Source: Stackebrandtia nassauensis DSM 44728 (GTDB lineage: Bacteria > Actinomycetota > Actinomycetes > Mycobacteriales > Micromonosporaceae). Taken from it: a DNA stretch of 64,000 nucleotides. Each line of letters opens with the position of its first letter. Within the stretch, counting starts at the first letter, position 1. The stretch covers positions 4,402,001 through 4,466,000 of the forward strand of contig NC_013947.1 of assembly GCF_000024545.1 (NCBI RefSeq), written 5' to 3'. Under the pieces are notes generated by a model. It was not told the origin of the DNA and made no database searches. It was given only the letters and a program-made list of their open reading frames with translations. Of the stretch, positions 10,401 to 21,400 are shown one piece after another. Position numbers and translations under genes: made by a program.

Positions 10401-11337
10401 CGGTGAGTCCGTTGCTGAGACCGTCCTGGTTGATCGCGGATCCCCGCACGACCGCGAGGACCCGGTGTCCCCGACGTTGCGCGTCCGACAGCCGTTCCAC
10501 CACCAGCACCGCGGCGCCCTCGGCCCAGTTGGTGCCGTCGGCCGCGGCGGCGAAGGACTTGCAGCGGCCGTCCTTGGCCAAGCCGCGCTGCCGGGCGAAA
10601 TCGGCGAAGGCGTCGGGGGCGGCAAGAATGCTCACCCCGCCGACGAGTGCCATGTCGCATTCACCGCCGCGCAGCGCACGCACCGCGAAGTGCATCGCGA
10701 CCAGTGAGGACGAACAGGCCGTGTCCACACTGACCGCGGCTCCCTCCAGCCCCAGCGTGTAGGCCACTCGGCCGGAGGCGACTCCGCCGTTGTTGCCGCT
10801 GACCATGTATCCGCCGACCGTTTCGGGCGTCTCGGCCAGCGGGGTCTCGTAGCCCGAGTTCGTCAGGCCGGTGTACACGCCCACATTGGATCGCTTCAGC
10901 GACGCGGGGTCGATTCCGGCGCGTTCCAGCGCCTCCCAGCTGATCTCCAGCATGACGCGCTGCTGCGGGTCCATGCCCAGGGCCTCGCGTGGGGATATGC
11001 CGAAGAAGGCCGCGTCGAAATCGGTCGCGTCGTGCAGGAAACCCGCCTGGCCGACGTAGGTGGTACCCGGGGTCTTCCCCTCGGTGTCGATGAGGGAGTC
11101 GAGGTCCCAGCCGCGATCGTCCGGGAAGTCGGACAGGGCCTCGCGTTCGCCGTCGACCAGGTCCCACAGGTCCTCGGGGGTCTCCACTCCGCCCGGATAG
11201 CGGCACGCCATGCCGACGATCGCGATGGGTTCGTGGTCCCGTCGCTCGAAGTGTGCGAGTCGCTGCTGTGTCTCCGTCAGCTCGGCGGCGACCCGTTTGA
11301 GGTAATCGCGGAGTTTCCTCTCCTTCGATTCATCCAT
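7420..11337 (-). CDS. type I polyketide synthase, final module: KS-AT-ACP-TE
   Basis: 1305 residues. An N-terminal coiled-coil docking segment (about 1-30, Lys-Leu-Arg-Asp-Tyr-Leu-Lys-Arg) precedes KS (Cys near 207 in DTACSSS, both His motifs present), AT (Ser near 653 in GHSLG), ACP (Ser near 973 in GFDSLAAV) and a C-terminal type I thioesterase (about 1075-1300, nucleophile Ser in GHSEGG near 1156, catalytic His in GDHFSML). The AT has DVVQ and YASH, the classical methylmalonyl-CoA signature. There is no KR, DH or ER, so a beta-keto group is left before release. The start is the ATG at 11337, preceded by AGGAGAGAGGAAG; longer in-frame readings run into the previous gene and lack a ribosome site. 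The TE marks it as the last enzyme of the line, although another PKS gene follows it on the DNA. Confidence 0.94.
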   Translation of the reverse strand: MDESKERKLRDYLKRVAAELTETQQRLAHFERRDHEPIAIVGMACRYPGGVETPEDLWDLVDGEREALSDFPDDRGWDLDSLIDTEGKTPGTTYVGQAGFLHDATDFDAAFFGISPREALGMDPQQRVMLEISWEALERAGIDPASLKRSNVGVYTGLTNSGYETPLAETPETVGGYMVSGNNGGVASGRVAYTLGLEGAAVSVDTACSSSLVAMHFAVRALRGGECDMALVGGVSILAAPDAFADFARQRGLAKDGRCKSFAAAADGTNWAEGAAVLVVERLSDAQRRGHRVLAVVRGSAINQDGLSNGLTAPNDLAQRRVIGSALADARLSAREVDAVEAHGTGTSLGDPIEARALLATYGQGRDEQDPVWLGSLKSNIGHSTAAAGAGGLIKMVMAIRNARLPKTLHVDTPSPHIAWNSGAVELLTAARPWPRTDRPKRAGVSSFGISGTNAHVIVEEAPEAAGPEPDAGPHPGLWTLSAKSLAALSAQARRLADRVEADPGLRPVDIGYTLATARSQLDYRAVVLATDRETALSGLRQLAEGERSEAMLRGRAKQRTEAVFVFPGHGSQWQGMAAGLLGASPIFTAKLAECDEALSSHVDWTVTSVIRGDDGAPSIERGDVVQPALWAVTVSLAALWEHAGVTPAAVVGHSLGEVAAATVAGILSLADAAKLVTRRAEAVREAMGKGAVAVLRADEERTRELLRPWADRLYIGGHNSPRSTTVSGDVEAIDDLLAHCESQGQWARRVAMDYASHSPHVETGRDFFLNSIKDIEPRAPRVPFYSSVRGEMTSELDAEYWYANLRQPVRFDLAVRALLDDDHRGFIECGPHPVLSHGIGETAAAAEVTATIVETLRRDEGTAVKFRSSVARAWVNGVNVDWPSMYAAAGARFIDLPTYPFQRERFWLRDNVSAATPKPVPAVRAPAPPAAEPEAGTTGDLLTMVRTEAAAALGYASAEDVEADDDFQELGFDSLAAVELRERLVDATGLTLAEEVALEYPTPVALARYLAERLGGDTGGSVPEPVSGPGAGLAGLFVRACADGQIVEANDLTLRMAAFREKYSGVSASPPRATTLTKGTAEPVLVCFPSFAWKYSPYYYAKLAASFEGGQSVIAVDLPGFAGHEPLPSTLDDLIATLADAATRAAAGRRFALLGHSEGGRLASLVAEYLEDQGEHPEAVILLDTIEWVTDIDHNETLKALYRLLVEQVDTRQPTSDGEAWITARAQYLTFEFPTPRPKAPSLLMRATGRLPGWRNEDARSEVRWEHTAVDVAGDHFSMLAEHAPESARTVANWLSDSIGDQKA

Positions 11338-11381
11338 GAGTCTTCCTCTCTCCTGCGATATGACCCCCTGGAATGAGCGGT

Positions 11382-14300
11382 TCAGCGCTCCCCGAGTTGC
11401 CGGTCGAGCATCGCGAACATTTCCTCGTCCGAAGCCTCCTCGAAGGAATCGCCGGAGTTCGTCGCGGCCTCGCGGTCGACAGCCCACTTCGCCAGCAACG
11501 ACTCCAGGCGCCCGGTCACGCGAGTGCGCCGGTCGGGATCGTCGGACGTCGCGGACAGTGCGTTGTCCAGTTCGGTCAGTAGTGCGTCGATCGGGTCGGC
11601 GTCCGCGGGTTGGGCGGCACGGATCTCCTCGGCGAGATAGTCCGCCAGCGCCCGCGAAGTCGGGTAGGTGAACGACAGGGTGATGGGCAGTTCAAGACCG
11701 GTCAATGATGCCAGACGTTCGCGGAGTTCAGCACCGCTGAGTGAGTCGAATCCCAGATCCTTGAACGGTTCGTCGGCGGTGACATCGTCCATCGTGTCAT
11801 GTGCCAGCACGTCCGCGGTCTCGGTGCGGACCAGGTTGAGCAGGACCCGGTGTCGTTCGGCCTCCGGCATGACCGCGAGCCGCCCCGCCAGGTCCGGGGC
11901 CGGGGTCCCGGCGTCGGCCGGGAGGGTCGCGGTCGGGGCACCGACGGCCGGTTCGGTGTTCGCGAACGCCTCGGCCTTCGGCCAGTAACGCTTGTGCTGG
12001 AAGGCGTAGGTCGGCAGGTCCACCCGCGACGCGGCGGTGCCGTCGAACACCCGCGTCAGTTCGACGGGGGCCCCACGGGTCCAGGCCTGCGCCATGCCCG
12101 ACACCAGGGTGCGTTCTTCCGGACGGGCCCCGCGCAGCAGCGGCACGAACACGGCGTCGGTCGCGGATTCGACGCCGATGCCGCTGAGCACCGCGTCTGG
12201 TCCTATCTCGACGAACATCGTGGTGCCGTTGGCGTGCAGGGTCCGCACCCCGTCGGCGAACCGCACCGGCTGGCGCACGTGCCGGACCCAGTAGTCGGCC
12301 GAGGCGACCCGAGCGCGCTCGAGGTCTCCCGTCACGTTCGACACCATTGGCAGTCTTGGCGGGTGGTATTCGATCGTGGCCGCCACCTCGGCGAAGTCGG
12401 CCAGCATGTCGTCCATGCGCGGTGAGTGGAACGCGTGGCTGACCGTCAGGTTCTTGGTCTTGCGTCCCTCGGCGTCGAACTTGGCCGCGATCATCTGTGC
12501 CGCTTCGGCATCGCCGGAGATGACCACTGACGACGGACCGTTGACCGCGGCCAGCGACACCCGCTCTTCCAGTAGCGGCGTGACCTCGGCCTCGGTGGCC
12601 TGGATCGCGACCATCGCACCGCCGCGCGGCAGCGCCTGCATCAGGCGCCCGCGTGCCGCGACCAGCGCGCACGCGTCCGGCAGTGAGAACACTCCGGCGA
12701 CGTGGGCGGCGGCGAGTTCGCCGATCGAATGGCCCGCGACTGCTCCCGGACGCAGCCCCCACGACTCGGCGAGCCGGTGCAGCGCCAGTTCGACCGCGAA
12801 CAGGGCGGGCTGGGTGTAGCCGGTCTGGTGGACCGCTTCGGTGTCGGCGCCGAACAGGACGTCCCGCAGGCGCCGGTCGAGGTGCGGATCCAGGGCGTCG
12901 CACACCTCGTCGAGCGTCTTGGCGAAGACCGGGTAGCGCCGGTACAGCTGTCGGCCCATGCCGGGCCGCTGACTGCCCTGTCCGGTGAACAGGAACGCCA
13001 CCGAAGCCTCGGAGACGTTGCCGCGCACCAGTCCCGGGGCGTTGTCGCCATTCGCCAGCGCGGTGAGCCCGCGCCGCAGGGTTTCGCGGTCGCCACCGAC
13101 CAGCACCGCGCGCCGGTCCAGCGGGGTCCGGGTCGCCGCCAGCGAATAGCCCACGCTGACGGGATCGAAGTCCTCGCCGAGGTGCGACAGCAGTTTCTCG
13201 GCCTGACCCGCCAGGGCGGCGTCGGTGCGCCCACAGACCGGCCAGACGACGGCTTCGGGTGTCACCGCGTCGTCCGGTGTGGACATGGTGTCGGTCTGCG
13301 ACTCCTCCAGGATCACGTGCGCGTTGGTGCCGCTGATGCCGAAGGACGACACGCCCGCGCGGCGCGGTTCGTCGGCGACGGTCCAGTCCCGGGATTCGGT
13401 CAGCAGCGCGACCTCGCCCTGCGACCAGTCCACGTGGGTGGACGGTTCGTCGATGTGCAGCGTGGGCGGCATCGTCTTGTTTCGCATCGCCATCACGGTC
13501 TTGATGACGCCGCCGACCCCGGCGGCGGCCTGGGCGTGCCCGATGTTCGACTTCAGCGAACCCACCCACACCGGGGAGTCGGGTTCGCGGCCCTGCCCGT
13601 ACACCGCCAGCAGCGCCCGGGCTTCGATCGGGTCACCCAGCGTCGTGCCAGTGCCGTGCGCCTCGACGAGCTCTACATCGGATGGCGCGAGGCGGGCGTC
13701 GTCGAGCGCGCGGCGGATCACGCGCTCCTGGGCCCGGCCGTTGGGCGCGGTGAGTCCGTTGCTGGCGCCGTCCTGGTTGATCGCCGAACCGCGTACGACC
13801 GCGAGCACCTCGTGCCCCAGCCGTCGGGCGTCCGACAACCGTTCCACGACCAGCATTCCGGCGCCCTCGGCCCAGTTGGTGCCGTCGGCGGAGTCCGCGA
13901 ACGACTTGCAGCGGCCGTCCTTGGCCAGGCCACGCTGGCGGCTGAACTCGACGAACGGCGCCGGAGAGGTCACAATGTACACTCCGCCCGCCATGGCGAG
14001 GTCGCATTCACCGGCACGCAGGGCCCGCGCCGCCAGATGCAGTGCGACCAGCGACGACGAACACGCGGTGTCGACGGTGACGGCCGGTCCCTCCAAGCCG
14101 AGGGCGTAGGCGATCCGGCCGGACACGACGCTGCCGGTGTTCCCGGTGATCAGCTGTCCCTCCAGGGACTGGTCGAACTGTCCCAGGCGGTATCCGTAGT
14201 CCTGGCCGATGGACCCGGCGTACACCCCGACCTCGGTGCCCGTCAGTGTCTTCGGATCGATCCCCGCCCGTTCCAGCGATTCCCACGCCACTTCCAGCAG

Positions 14301-14687
14301 GATCCGCTGCTGGGGGTCCATGGTGTACGCCTCACGGGGTGAGATGCCGAAGAACCCGGCGTCGAACTCGGTGGCGCCGTCGAGGAACCCGGCCTCGGAC
14401 ACATAGGACGTCCCATGGGCGGACGTGTCGTCACAGAACAGCGAATCCAGGTCCCAGCCGCGATCCTCCGGGAACTCGCCGACGGCGTCGGTGCCCTGCG
14501 AAACCAGTCGCCACAGGTCTTCCGGCGATGTCACGCCGCCGGGAAACCGGCAGGCCATCCCCACGATCGCGATCGGTTCGGTGGCGCGCCGGTCCAGCTC
14601 CTGCATACGTTTTCTGGTCTGTCCCAGCTCAACCGTCGCGCGCTTGAGGTATTCGCGGAGTTTGTCTTCGGTGCTCGTCTTATCCAT
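11382..14687 (-). CDS. type I polyketide synthase, single module KS-AT-ACP
   Basis: 1101 residues: N-terminal coiled-coil docking segment (1-35), KS (Cys near 208 in DTACSSS, EAHGTGT, NIGHAQ), AT (Ser near 651 in GHSIGE), ACP (Ser near 981 in [10 protein letters not shown]), then a C-terminal docking region ending [10 protein letters not shown]. The AT carries QTGYTQ upstream of the active Ser and HAFH downstream, the malonyl-CoA signature, and is the only malonyl-type AT in the cluster. No reductive domain is present, so the beta-keto group is retained. The ATG at 14687 follows AGGAGAAACCACC; 42 bases separate it from the preceding PKS stop, consistent with one operon. Confidence 0.94.
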   Translation of the reverse strand: MDKTSTEDKLREYLKRATVELGQTRKRMQELDRRATEPIAIVGMACRFPGGVTSPEDLWRLVSQGTDAVGEFPEDRGWDLDSLFCDDTSAHGTSYVSEAGFLDGATEFDAGFFGISPREAYTMDPQQRILLEVAWESLERAGIDPKTLTGTEVGVYAGSIGQDYGYRLGQFDQSLEGQLITGNTGSVVSGRIAYALGLEGPAVTVDTACSSSLVALHLAARALRAGECDLAMAGGVYIVTSPAPFVEFSRQRGLAKDGRCKSFADSADGTNWAEGAGMLVVERLSDARRLGHEVLAVVRGSAINQDGASNGLTAPNGRAQERVIRRALDDARLAPSDVELVEAHGTGTTLGDPIEARALLAVYGQGREPDSPVWVGSLKSNIGHAQAAAGVGGVIKTVMAMRNKTMPPTLHIDEPSTHVDWSQGEVALLTESRDWTVADEPRRAGVSSFGISGTNAHVILEESQTDTMSTPDDAVTPEAVVWPVCGRTDAALAGQAEKLLSHLGEDFDPVSVGYSLAATRTPLDRRAVLVGGDRETLRRGLTALANGDNAPGLVRGNVSEASVAFLFTGQGSQRPGMGRQLYRRYPVFAKTLDEVCDALDPHLDRRLRDVLFGADTEAVHQTGYTQPALFAVELALHRLAESWGLRPGAVAGHSIGELAAAHVAGVFSLPDACALVAARGRLMQALPRGGAMVAIQATEAEVTPLLEERVSLAAVNGPSSVVISGDAEAAQMIAAKFDAEGRKTKNLTVSHAFHSPRMDDMLADFAEVAATIEYHPPRLPMVSNVTGDLERARVASADYWVRHVRQPVRFADGVRTLHANGTTMFVEIGPDAVLSGIGVESATDAVFVPLLRGARPEERTLVSGMAQAWTRGAPVELTRVFDGTAASRVDLPTYAFQHKRYWPKAEAFANTEPAVGAPTATLPADAGTPAPDLAGRLAVMPEAERHRVLLNLVRTETADVLAHDTMDDVTADEPFKDLGFDSLSGAELRERLASLTGLELPITLSFTYPTSRALADYLAEEIRAAQPADADPIDALLTELDNALSATSDDPDRRTRVTGRLESLLAKWAVDREAATNSGDSFEEASDEEMFAMLDRQLGER

Positions 14688-14729
14688 GGTGGTTTCTCCT
14701 GGGGACACGGAAACCGGTGGGCGATCGGG

Positions 14730-17700
14730 TCACGCTGTGCCCAGTTCGCGGTCGATGATCGCGAACATCTCGTCGTCCGAGGCCGACTCGACCGACTCCC
14801 TGGTGACGACCTCGTCGGTCGTCTCCGATCCGCCGCGCCACTTCCACAGCAAAGCCTCCAGTCGTTTCACCAACTGGTCGCGGGCATGTCCGTCGAGTGA
14901 CAGTTTGTCGAGTCTGGCTTCCCATCGGTCCATTTCGGAAAGAACGGATTCGCTCGGATCGTCGGCTTTGACCCCGAGCTCGTTGCGCAGATGCGCGGCC
15001 AGCGCGAGCGGTGAGGGGTGGTCGAAGACCACGGTGCTGGGCAGCCGCAGCCCGCTGGCGCGGTTGAGGCGGTTGCGCAGCTCCACCGCGGTCAGCGAGT
15101 CGAATCCCATGTCGCGGAAGGCACGGTCGGCCCTGATGTCGCTCGCGCCACCGGCGCGCAGCACGCTGGCGGCATGGAACCTCACCAGGTCCAGCAGGGC
15201 CCGCTGGTTCTCCTCTTCGGAACCGGATGCCAGCCGTTCGCGCAGGCCGGTTCCCTCACCACGTCCAGCCACAGTGGATGTGGTGCGGTCCCTGACGCCG
15301 GACGGGTTACGCAGCACCGTTGGTGCGTCCGGATCGTCGCGGCGGCGTGGGTCGAGCCTGGCTGTCACCAGGCACGGGTCGTCGGCCTCAAGAGCGGCGT
15401 CGAACAACGCCAGCGCCTCGTCCGTACCCATCTCGCGCACGCCGGTGTGCGCGACCCGGCCGACGGCACGGTCGTCCAGCTTCTCGGTGAGTTCGCTGCG
15501 CAGTGACCAAAAGCCCCAGGCCATGGACACGCCGGGAAGACCGCGACGGCGCCGGTCCACCGCCAACGCGTCCAGATAGGCGTTCGCGGCCGCGTAGTTG
15601 GCCTGACCACCACTGCCGATCACCCCGGCGATCGACGAGAACAACACGAACGCGTCCAGATCCACACCGGCGGTGAGGTCATCCAGAATCGCCGCCGAGG
15701 ACGCCTTGGCGGCGAACACGCCGCGCAGTCGTTCGGCGTCCAGGGCTTCGACGACGCCGTCGTCCAGGATCGCGGCGGCGTGGATCACCGAGCCAAGATT
15801 GATGCCCGACAACAGTTCCCGCACCGCTTCGCGGTCGGTCATGTCGCAGGCCGCCACGTCGGCGTGCGCGCCCAGCGCCGCCAGTTCGGCGACCAGTTCG
15901 GACGCACCGGCGGCGTCGGGGCCGCGGCGGCTCGTCAACAGCAGCTTCCGGACACCGTGGACGGTCACGAGGTGACGCGCCAGCACACCACCGAGCGTTC
16001 CGGTGCCGCCGGTGACCAGGACGGTCCGGTCGGGGTCGAATCCGCGCGGCATGGTCAGCACGAGTTTGCCGAGGTGCCCGGCCTGCCGCATCAGCTCGAA
16101 CGCCTCCCGTGCCCGGGTGACCGGCCAGCTTCGCACCCGGGGCGGCGTCAGGGTGCCATCGGCCAGCAGTTCGCTGACGCGGTGGAACGCGTCGCTGACA
16201 TCGGCGGGATTGTCCACACTGATGTCGAACTCCCTGTGATCGGGAATCTCCTCCAGGTACCGGACTCCGGGGTGTTTCGCGGCGACGTCGGCGGCGTCGC
16301 GCACGTCGGTCTTGCCCAGTTCGATGAAGCGGCCGCCGCGCGGCATGAGGGCAAGGGACGCGTCGGTGAACTCGCCGGTCAGCGAGTTCAGCACCACGTC
16401 GACCCCGTCGCCGCCGGTGACGTCCAGGAACTTCCGGTGGAAGTCCAGGGTGCGGGTGGAGGCGATGTGGTCGTCGTCCAAACCCAAGCGCCGCAACAGG
16501 TGCTGCTTCGGCGGGCTGGCGGTGGCGAACACTTCGGCGCCCAGATGCCGGGCGACCTGGATCGCGGCCAGCCCCACCCCGCCGGTGGCGGCGTGGATCA
16601 GGACGCGTTCGCCGGCTTTCAGTCCGGCCATGTCGGTCAGCCCGAGCCAGGCGGTCATGTACACGACCGGCACCGACGCGCCCTGCGCGAAGGTCCAGCC
16701 GTCCGGCAGCGCGACCAGGCTGTCGGAGTCGGCGACGGCGATCGGCCCCATCGCGTAGGGCATCTGGCCCATGACCCGGTCGCCGACCCGGAAGTCGGTG
16801 ACGTCGGGTGCGGTTTCGACGATCGTCCCGGCGCCTTCGTGGCCGATGCCCTCGGTGTCCAGCAATCCCAGTGCCACGGCGACATCACGGAAGTTCATGC
16901 CCGCGGCGCCGATCCGGACCCGTACCTGTCCGGTGGCCAGCGGCTCCGTCGAGTACGGAGACGGCAGCACGGCGAGTCTGTCGAGCGCGCCCTTCTCGGT
17001 GACGCCGATTCGCCAGGCGTTGCCGGACGGGCGTTCCAGGACGTCGTCACCGACGGTCTCCAGGCGCCGCACGGCCACCCGGCCGCCGCGGACCCGCACT
17101 TCGGGTTCTCCGGTGGCCAGCACGGCCACCGCCGCGTCGAGGTCACTCGCCGGGTCGTCGACCTCGGCGATACCGAACCGACCCGGATGTTCGGCCTGCG
17201 CGGTGCGCACCAGTCCCGCGACCGCGGCGGCGGTCGGTGAGTCGTCCCGCAGCGCGAAAACCATGGTGGCGTCGGCGAAGCGCTCCTGTGACAGCCAGGA
17301 CTGGACCAGCGTGAGCACGTGCGTCAACGTCGGGAGCGGCGCGGCGTCGCCGACCGGGACGATCACGCCCTCGACGGTGCCGGACGGCAGGCCGGAGCCC
17401 TCGGTGAGCACCGGCCAGTCAGCGGTGTCCGCGGTGTCACTGGTGTCCGCTGGTGTCCAGGCGACGCGGTACAGGTCGCCGCGTGGCGTCCGGACCGGTC
17501 GTGACGTGAGCACCTCCACGCGAGCCACCGGACTGCCGGAGCCGTCGGTGAGCGTGACGCTCCTCGTGTCGGTCCCGGTCGGTTTCACGTGGACGCGCAG
17601 CGAAGTGGCCCCGGTACGTCGTATGTCCACTCCCGACCAGCTGAACGGCAGGCTGGGCGGGGCGTCACGATCGGCGCCGATGAAGACGGTTTGCAGGGCG

Positions 17701-20700
17701 GCGTCGAAGGCGCCCGGGTGCAGGCCGAACCGGCCGGTCGTCGCGTGGTGGTCGGCGGGCAGTTCCACCTCGCCGAACAGTTCCTCGCCCCGGCGCCAGG
17801 CCCCGGTCAAACCCTGGAACGTGGGCCCGTACTCGTAGCCGCGCGCGGCCAGGTCGTCGTAGAAGCCGTTGAGGCTCACCGGTTCCGCACCCGGAGGCGG
17901 CCACTGCGCCACAGCGGCGTCGATCGGCTCGCCCGCGGGTGCCACCACGCCTTCGGCGTGGCAGGTCCATTCCGCGTCCGGCCCTGGGCGACAGTGGACG
18001 GTGGCGGGGCGTCGCCCCTCGTCGTCCGGCCCGCCGATCGACACCTGGAGGTCGACCCCGACCTCATCCAGGTACAACGGGGTGTGGAGGGTCAGATCCT
18101 CCACCCGGGGGCAGGCGACCGTGGTGCCCGCGTGGTTCACCAGGTCGACCACCGCCACGCCCGGGAACAGCGGGTGTCCGTTCAGCGCGTGGTCGGCGAG
18201 CCAGCCGTGGGTTCGCAGCGACACCCGGCCGGTCAGCACCAGTTCATCCGAAGTGGCCAGCCGGACGGCCGCTCCCAGCAGTCCGTGCTCGACCGGTTCC
18301 AGTCCCGCGGCGGCGACGTCACCGGCCGCGGCCGCCGGTTCCAGCCAGTAGCGGTCACCCTGGAACGGGTAGGTGGGCAGTTCCACGACGGATGCGTTGC
18401 CGCGGTTGGCCGTCCAGTCCACGTCGACGCCGTTGACGTACGCCTCGGCCAGCGACGTGACGAACCGGGATGCGCCGCCGTCGTCGCGTCGCAGCGACCC
18501 GGTGGTCACGACGTCGACACCGGCGTGCTCGCCGGTCTCCAGGACACTGCCGGTCAGCACCGGATGCGCGCTGGCCTCGACGAAGACGCCGTATCCGGCT
18601 TCGGTCAGCGACCGCACCACCGGTTCGAACCGGACGGTCTGGCGCAGGTTCCGGAACCAGTAGTCGGCGTCCAGTTCCTCGCCCGTGACGCGTTCACCGG
18701 AAACGGTGGACCACATCGGCACCCGGCACGGCCGTGGGCGCAGCCCGGCCAGCATCGGCGCCAGTTCCTCGCGGATCGCCTCCACTCGCGCCGAATGCGA
18801 GGGATAGTCGACCGGGATCCGGCGCGCCCGTATCTCTTCGGCCTCGCACGAGGCCAGCAGTGTCTCCAGTGCCGCGTCCGGGCCCGACACGACCGTCGAC
18901 GTCGGGCCGTTCATCGCGGCCACGCTGACGTCAAGGTCGGCGAACCGTTCCCGCACCGTTTCCACCGGCAACCCGACCGAGACCATGCCGCCACCGCCCG
19001 CCAGCCGACGGCCGATCAGCCCGGCCCGCAACGCGACGACCTTCGCACCGTCGGCCAGCGACAGTGCTCCAGCCACGACAGCGGCGGCGATCTCGCCCTG
19101 GGAATGGCCGACGACCGCGGCCGGTTCGACGCCGAAGGAGCGCCACAGTCTCGCCAGCGACACCATCACGGCCCAGGTCGCGGGCTGCACCACGTCGACC
19201 GGCGCGGTGTCCACGCGTTTCAGGGCGTCCCAAAGGTTCCAGTCGACGACCGGCTTCAGCGCCCCGGCGCACTCGTTCATCGCGTCGGCGAAGACGTCGA
19301 ACCGTTCCGCCAGTTCGAGTCCCATCCCGGCCCACTGGGTGCCCTGGCCGGGGAACACGAAGACCGGGCCGGGGCCGGAGGCGGCGCGGCCCTCCACCAG
19401 GTTCTCGGCTTCCTCGCCCTGGGACAGGGATCGCAGTGCGGCCAAAGCACTCTGGCGGTCGGCGGCGGTCACCACGGCGCGGTGGTCGAAGGCGGTGCGG
19501 GTGGCCGCCAGCGAGTATCCGATGTCCGCGTCCGAGGCTTCCGGAGCCTGGTCGATGTGCGCGGCCAGGCGTTCGGCCTGCTCCCGAAGCGCGGACGCGG
19601 AGCGTCCCGACAGCGGCCAGGTCACGGGCCCAGGCTCCACGACCGTTGGTACGGCCGGGTTCTCGGACGGCGGGGCCTGCTCCAGGATCACGTGCGCGTT
19701 GGTGCCGCTGATGCCGAACGACGACACCGCCGCACGGCGCGCACGCCCCTGGTCCGTCCATTCGCGAGCGGCGGTCAGCAGCGACACGGCGCCGGATTCC
19801 CAGTCCACGTGGGAGGTCGGTTCGTCGATGTGCAGGGTTTTCGGCATCTTCGCGTGCCGGATGGCCTGAACCATCTTGATGACGCCGCCCATCCCGGCGG
19901 CGGCCTGGGCGTGGCCGATGTTCGACTTCAGTGAACCCAGGTAGACCGGCTCCGAGGCGTCGCGCCCCTGGCCGTAGGTGGCCAGGATCGCCTGCGCCTC
20001 GATCGGATCGCCCAGCTTGGTGCCGGTGCCGTGCGCCTCGACCAGGTCGACGTCGGCACAGGTCAGCCGGGCGTCGGCCAGCGCACGCTGGATCACCTGT
20101 TCCTGGGCTTCGTCGTTCGGGGCGGACAGGCCGTTGCTGGCGCCGTCCTGGTTCATCGCCGAGCCGCGCACGACGGCGAGCACCTTGTGGCCCAGCCGTT
20201 TCGCGTCCGACAACCGCTCCAACACCAGTACACCGGCACCCTCGGCCCAGCCGGTTCCGTCGGCGCTCTCGGCGAACGCGCGGCACCGTCCGTCCGGTGA
20301 CAGCGCGCGCTGCCTGCTGAACTCCGCGTACAGAAGCGGCGACGACATGATGGTCACGCCGCCCGCCAGCGCCAGCTCGCATTCCCCGGCACGCAGTGAC
20401 CGGGCGGCCAGATGTAGGGCCACAAGGGAGGACGAACACGCGGTGTCGATGCTGACGGCGGGCCCGCGCAGACCGAGGGTGTAGGCGATCCGACCCGACA
20501 ACACGCTGTTGGCACTGCCGATGGAGGCGTAGACGGACAGGTCGGTGTCGGCGGCTTCGACGAGGTTGGCGTAGTCCTGCTGAATCGCGCCGGTGAAGAC
20601 GCCGACCTCGGTGTCCTTCAGCGTCGCCGGGTCGATGCCGGTGCGTTCCAGTGCCTCCCAGGACACTTCGAGCATGACGCGGTGCTGCGGGTCCATGGCC

Positions 20701-21056
20701 AGTGCCTCGCGTGGCGAGATGCCGAAGAACTCGGCGTCGAATTCCGCTGCGTGATCGAGGAATCCTCCCCGCTTCACATAGGAGCTTCCCGGTCGTTCCC
20801 CGGTGGGGTCGTAGATGCCCTCGACATCCCAGCCGCGGTCCGCCGGGAACTCGGTGACGGCGTCCTCCTCGCCATCCACAAGCCGCCAGAGATCCTCTAT
20901 GGATTTCACGCCGCCGGGAAACCGGCACGAGATACCCACGATCGCTATCGGCTCAACGGATGCCTGCTCCAGGTCCTGAAGTCGCTGCCGCGTTTTTCGC
21001 AGGTCAGACGTGACCCGCTTCAGGTAGTCACGGAGCTTTTCCTCACCAGCCGACAT
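14730..21056 (-). CDS. type I polyketide synthase, fully reducing module KS-AT-DH-ER-KR-ACP
   Basis: 2108 residues: N-terminal coiled-coil docking segment (1-30), KS (Cys near 207), AT (560-870, Ser near 650 in GHSQGE), DH (920-1200, intact HxxxGxxxxP and a downstream Asp in HPGAFDAAL), ER (1360-1670, NADPH loop [10 protein letters not shown] near 1484), KR (1675-1860, TGGTGTLGG and LDD motif), ACP (Ser near 1985 in GFDSLTAV) and a C-terminal docking helix. All catalytic residues I can place are present, so the module should set a saturated, alpha-branched unit. The AT has DVVQ and YPSH, close to but not the classical YASH methylmalonyl motif. It is the first gene of the PKS operon. The ribosome site GAGAG lies inside a 10-base palindrome (21059-21068) next to the start codon. 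Confidence 0.94.
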   Translation of the reverse strand: MSAGEEKLRDYLKRVTSDLRKTRQRLQDLEQASVEPIAIVGISCRFPGGVKSIEDLWRLVDGEEDAVTEFPADRGWDVEGIYDPTGERPGSSYVKRGGFLDHAAEFDAEFFGISPREALAMDPQHRVMLEVSWEALERTGIDPATLKDTEVGVFTGAIQQDYANLVEAADTDLSVYASIGSANSVLSGRIAYTLGLRGPAVSIDTACSSSLVALHLAARSLRAGECELALAGGVTIMSSPLLYAEFSRQRALSPDGRCRAFAESADGTGWAEGAGVLVLERLSDAKRLGHKVLAVVRGSAMNQDGASNGLSAPNDEAQEQVIQRALADARLTCADVDLVEAHGTGTKLGDPIEAQAILATYGQGRDASEPVYLGSLKSNIGHAQAAAGMGGVIKMVQAIRHAKMPKTLHIDEPTSHVDWESGAVSLLTAAREWTDQGRARRAAVSSFGISGTNAHVILEQAPPSENPAVPTVVEPGPVTWPLSGRSASALREQAERLAAHIDQAPEASDADIGYSLAATRTAFDHRAVVTAADRQSALAALRSLSQGEEAENLVEGRAASGPGPVFVFPGQGTQWAGMGLELAERFDVFADAMNECAGALKPVVDWNLWDALKRVDTAPVDVVQPATWAVMVSLARLWRSFGVEPAAVVGHSQGEIAAAVVAGALSLADGAKVVALRAGLIGRRLAGGGGMVSVGLPVETVRERFADLDVSVAAMNGPTSTVVSGPDAALETLLASCEAEEIRARRIPVDYPSHSARVEAIREELAPMLAGLRPRPCRVPMWSTVSGERVTGEELDADYWFRNLRQTVRFEPVVRSLTEAGYGVFVEASAHPVLTGSVLETGEHAGVDVVTTGSLRRDDGGASRFVTSLAEAYVNGVDVDWTANRGNASVVELPTYPFQGDRYWLEPAAAAGDVAAAGLEPVEHGLLGAAVRLATSDELVLTGRVSLRTHGWLADHALNGHPLFPGVAVVDLVNHAGTTVACPRVEDLTLHTPLYLDEVGVDLQVSIGGPDDEGRRPATVHCRPGPDAEWTCHAEGVVAPAGEPIDAAVAQWPPPGAEPVSLNGFYDDLAARGYEYGPTFQGLTGAWRRGEELFGEVELPADHHATTGRFGLHPGAFDAALQTVFIGADRDAPPSLPFSWSGVDIRRTGATSLRVHVKPTGTDTRSVTLTDGSGSPVARVEVLTSRPVRTPRGDLYRVAWTPADTSDTADTADWPVLTEGSGLPSGTVEGVIVPVGDAAPLPTLTHVLTLVQSWLSQERFADATMVFALRDDSPTAAAVAGLVRTAQAEHPGRFGIAEVDDPASDLDAAVAVLATGEPEVRVRGGRVAVRRLETVGDDVLERPSGNAWRIGVTEKGALDRLAVLPSPYSTEPLATGQVRVRIGAAGMNFRDVAVALGLLDTEGIGHEGAGTIVETAPDVTDFRVGDRVMGQMPYAMGPIAVADSDSLVALPDGWTFAQGASVPVVYMTAWLGLTDMAGLKAGERVLIHAATGGVGLAAIQVARHLGAEVFATASPPKQHLLRRLGLDDDHIASTRTLDFHRKFLDVTGGDGVDVVLNSLTGEFTDASLALMPRGGRFIELGKTDVRDAADVAAKHPGVRYLEEIPDHREFDISVDNPADVSDAFHRVSELLADGTLTPPRVRSWPVTRAREAFELMRQAGHLGKLVLTMPRGFDPDRTVLVTGGTGTLGGVLARHLVTVHGVRKLLLTSRRGPDAAGASELVAELAALGAHADVAACDMTDREAVRELLSGINLGSVIHAAAILDDGVVEALDAERLRGVFAAKASSAAILDDLTAGVDLDAFVLFSSIAGVIGSGGQANYAAANAYLDALAVDRRRRGLPGVSMAWGFWSLRSELTEKLDDRAVGRVAHTGVREMGTDEALALFDAALEADDPCLVTARLDPRRRDDPDAPTVLRNPSGVRDRTTSTVAGRGEGTGLRERLASGSEEENQRALLDLVRFHAASVLRAGGASDIRADRAFRDMGFDSLTAVELRNRLNRASGLRLPSTVVFDHPSPLALAAHLRNELGVKADDPSESVLSEMDRWEARLDKLSLDGHARDQLVKRLEALLWKWRGGSETTDEVVTRESVESASDDEMFAIIDRELGTA
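15919..16015. repeat. KR-encoding repeat, copy 2
   Basis: Partner of 1723-1819, with one visible mismatch over 97 bases. Confidence 0.85.
19905..20042. repeat. KS-encoding repeat, copy 2
   Basis: Partner of 4710-4847, with two visible mismatches over 138 bases. Confidence 0.85.
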
Positions 21057-21400
21057 CTAGAGATCTCTCAGGATTCACTCACACACAAGATGAACGGAGC
21101 CACACTAGCGATGGTGCATCAGGATGTAAAGAGACATGAGTCTCCTGGTTCGCGACGGGGTTCGCCACGATCCACAATTCGTCCACACATCCATTTCACT
21201 CGATGCACTGACCTGCGGGAGACCTTTGTAGAGATATACGCTGTGCTCCCGGAACACTTGGAATGAACAGAAAGTAATTGCCGGACACCAACCGTCCATC
21301 GACAGATTGAAACTGATACTGTGTGCGGCACTTACGCCCTGAATCCCCACTCCGGGCGAACAGGCATGTACTCAAACACCCCAACGCTGAGGAAGATGCC
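21057..21400. promoter_or_regulatory. divergent control region of the polyketide cluster
   Basis: This 344-base stretch separates the PKS operon (minus) from the lipoprotein-methyltransferase-Ccr genes (plus). It holds no convincing gene and is visibly richer in A+T than its flanks. Two near-identical 12-mers lie head to tail at 21147-21158 and 21159-21170 (core GGTTCGC, 12-base period), a layout that could bind a SARP-type activator, although known SARP repeats usually recur every 11 bases. A palindrome AGAGATCTCT (21059-21068) abuts the PKS start codon. I could not assign clear -35/-10 pairs for either direction. Confidence 0.45.

Noticed and set aside
11338-11487. 50-codon extension of the TE-module PKS into the previous gene
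   Set aside because: It overlaps the upstream PKS coding end; ATG 11337 has a strong ribosome site and the docking coil begins there.
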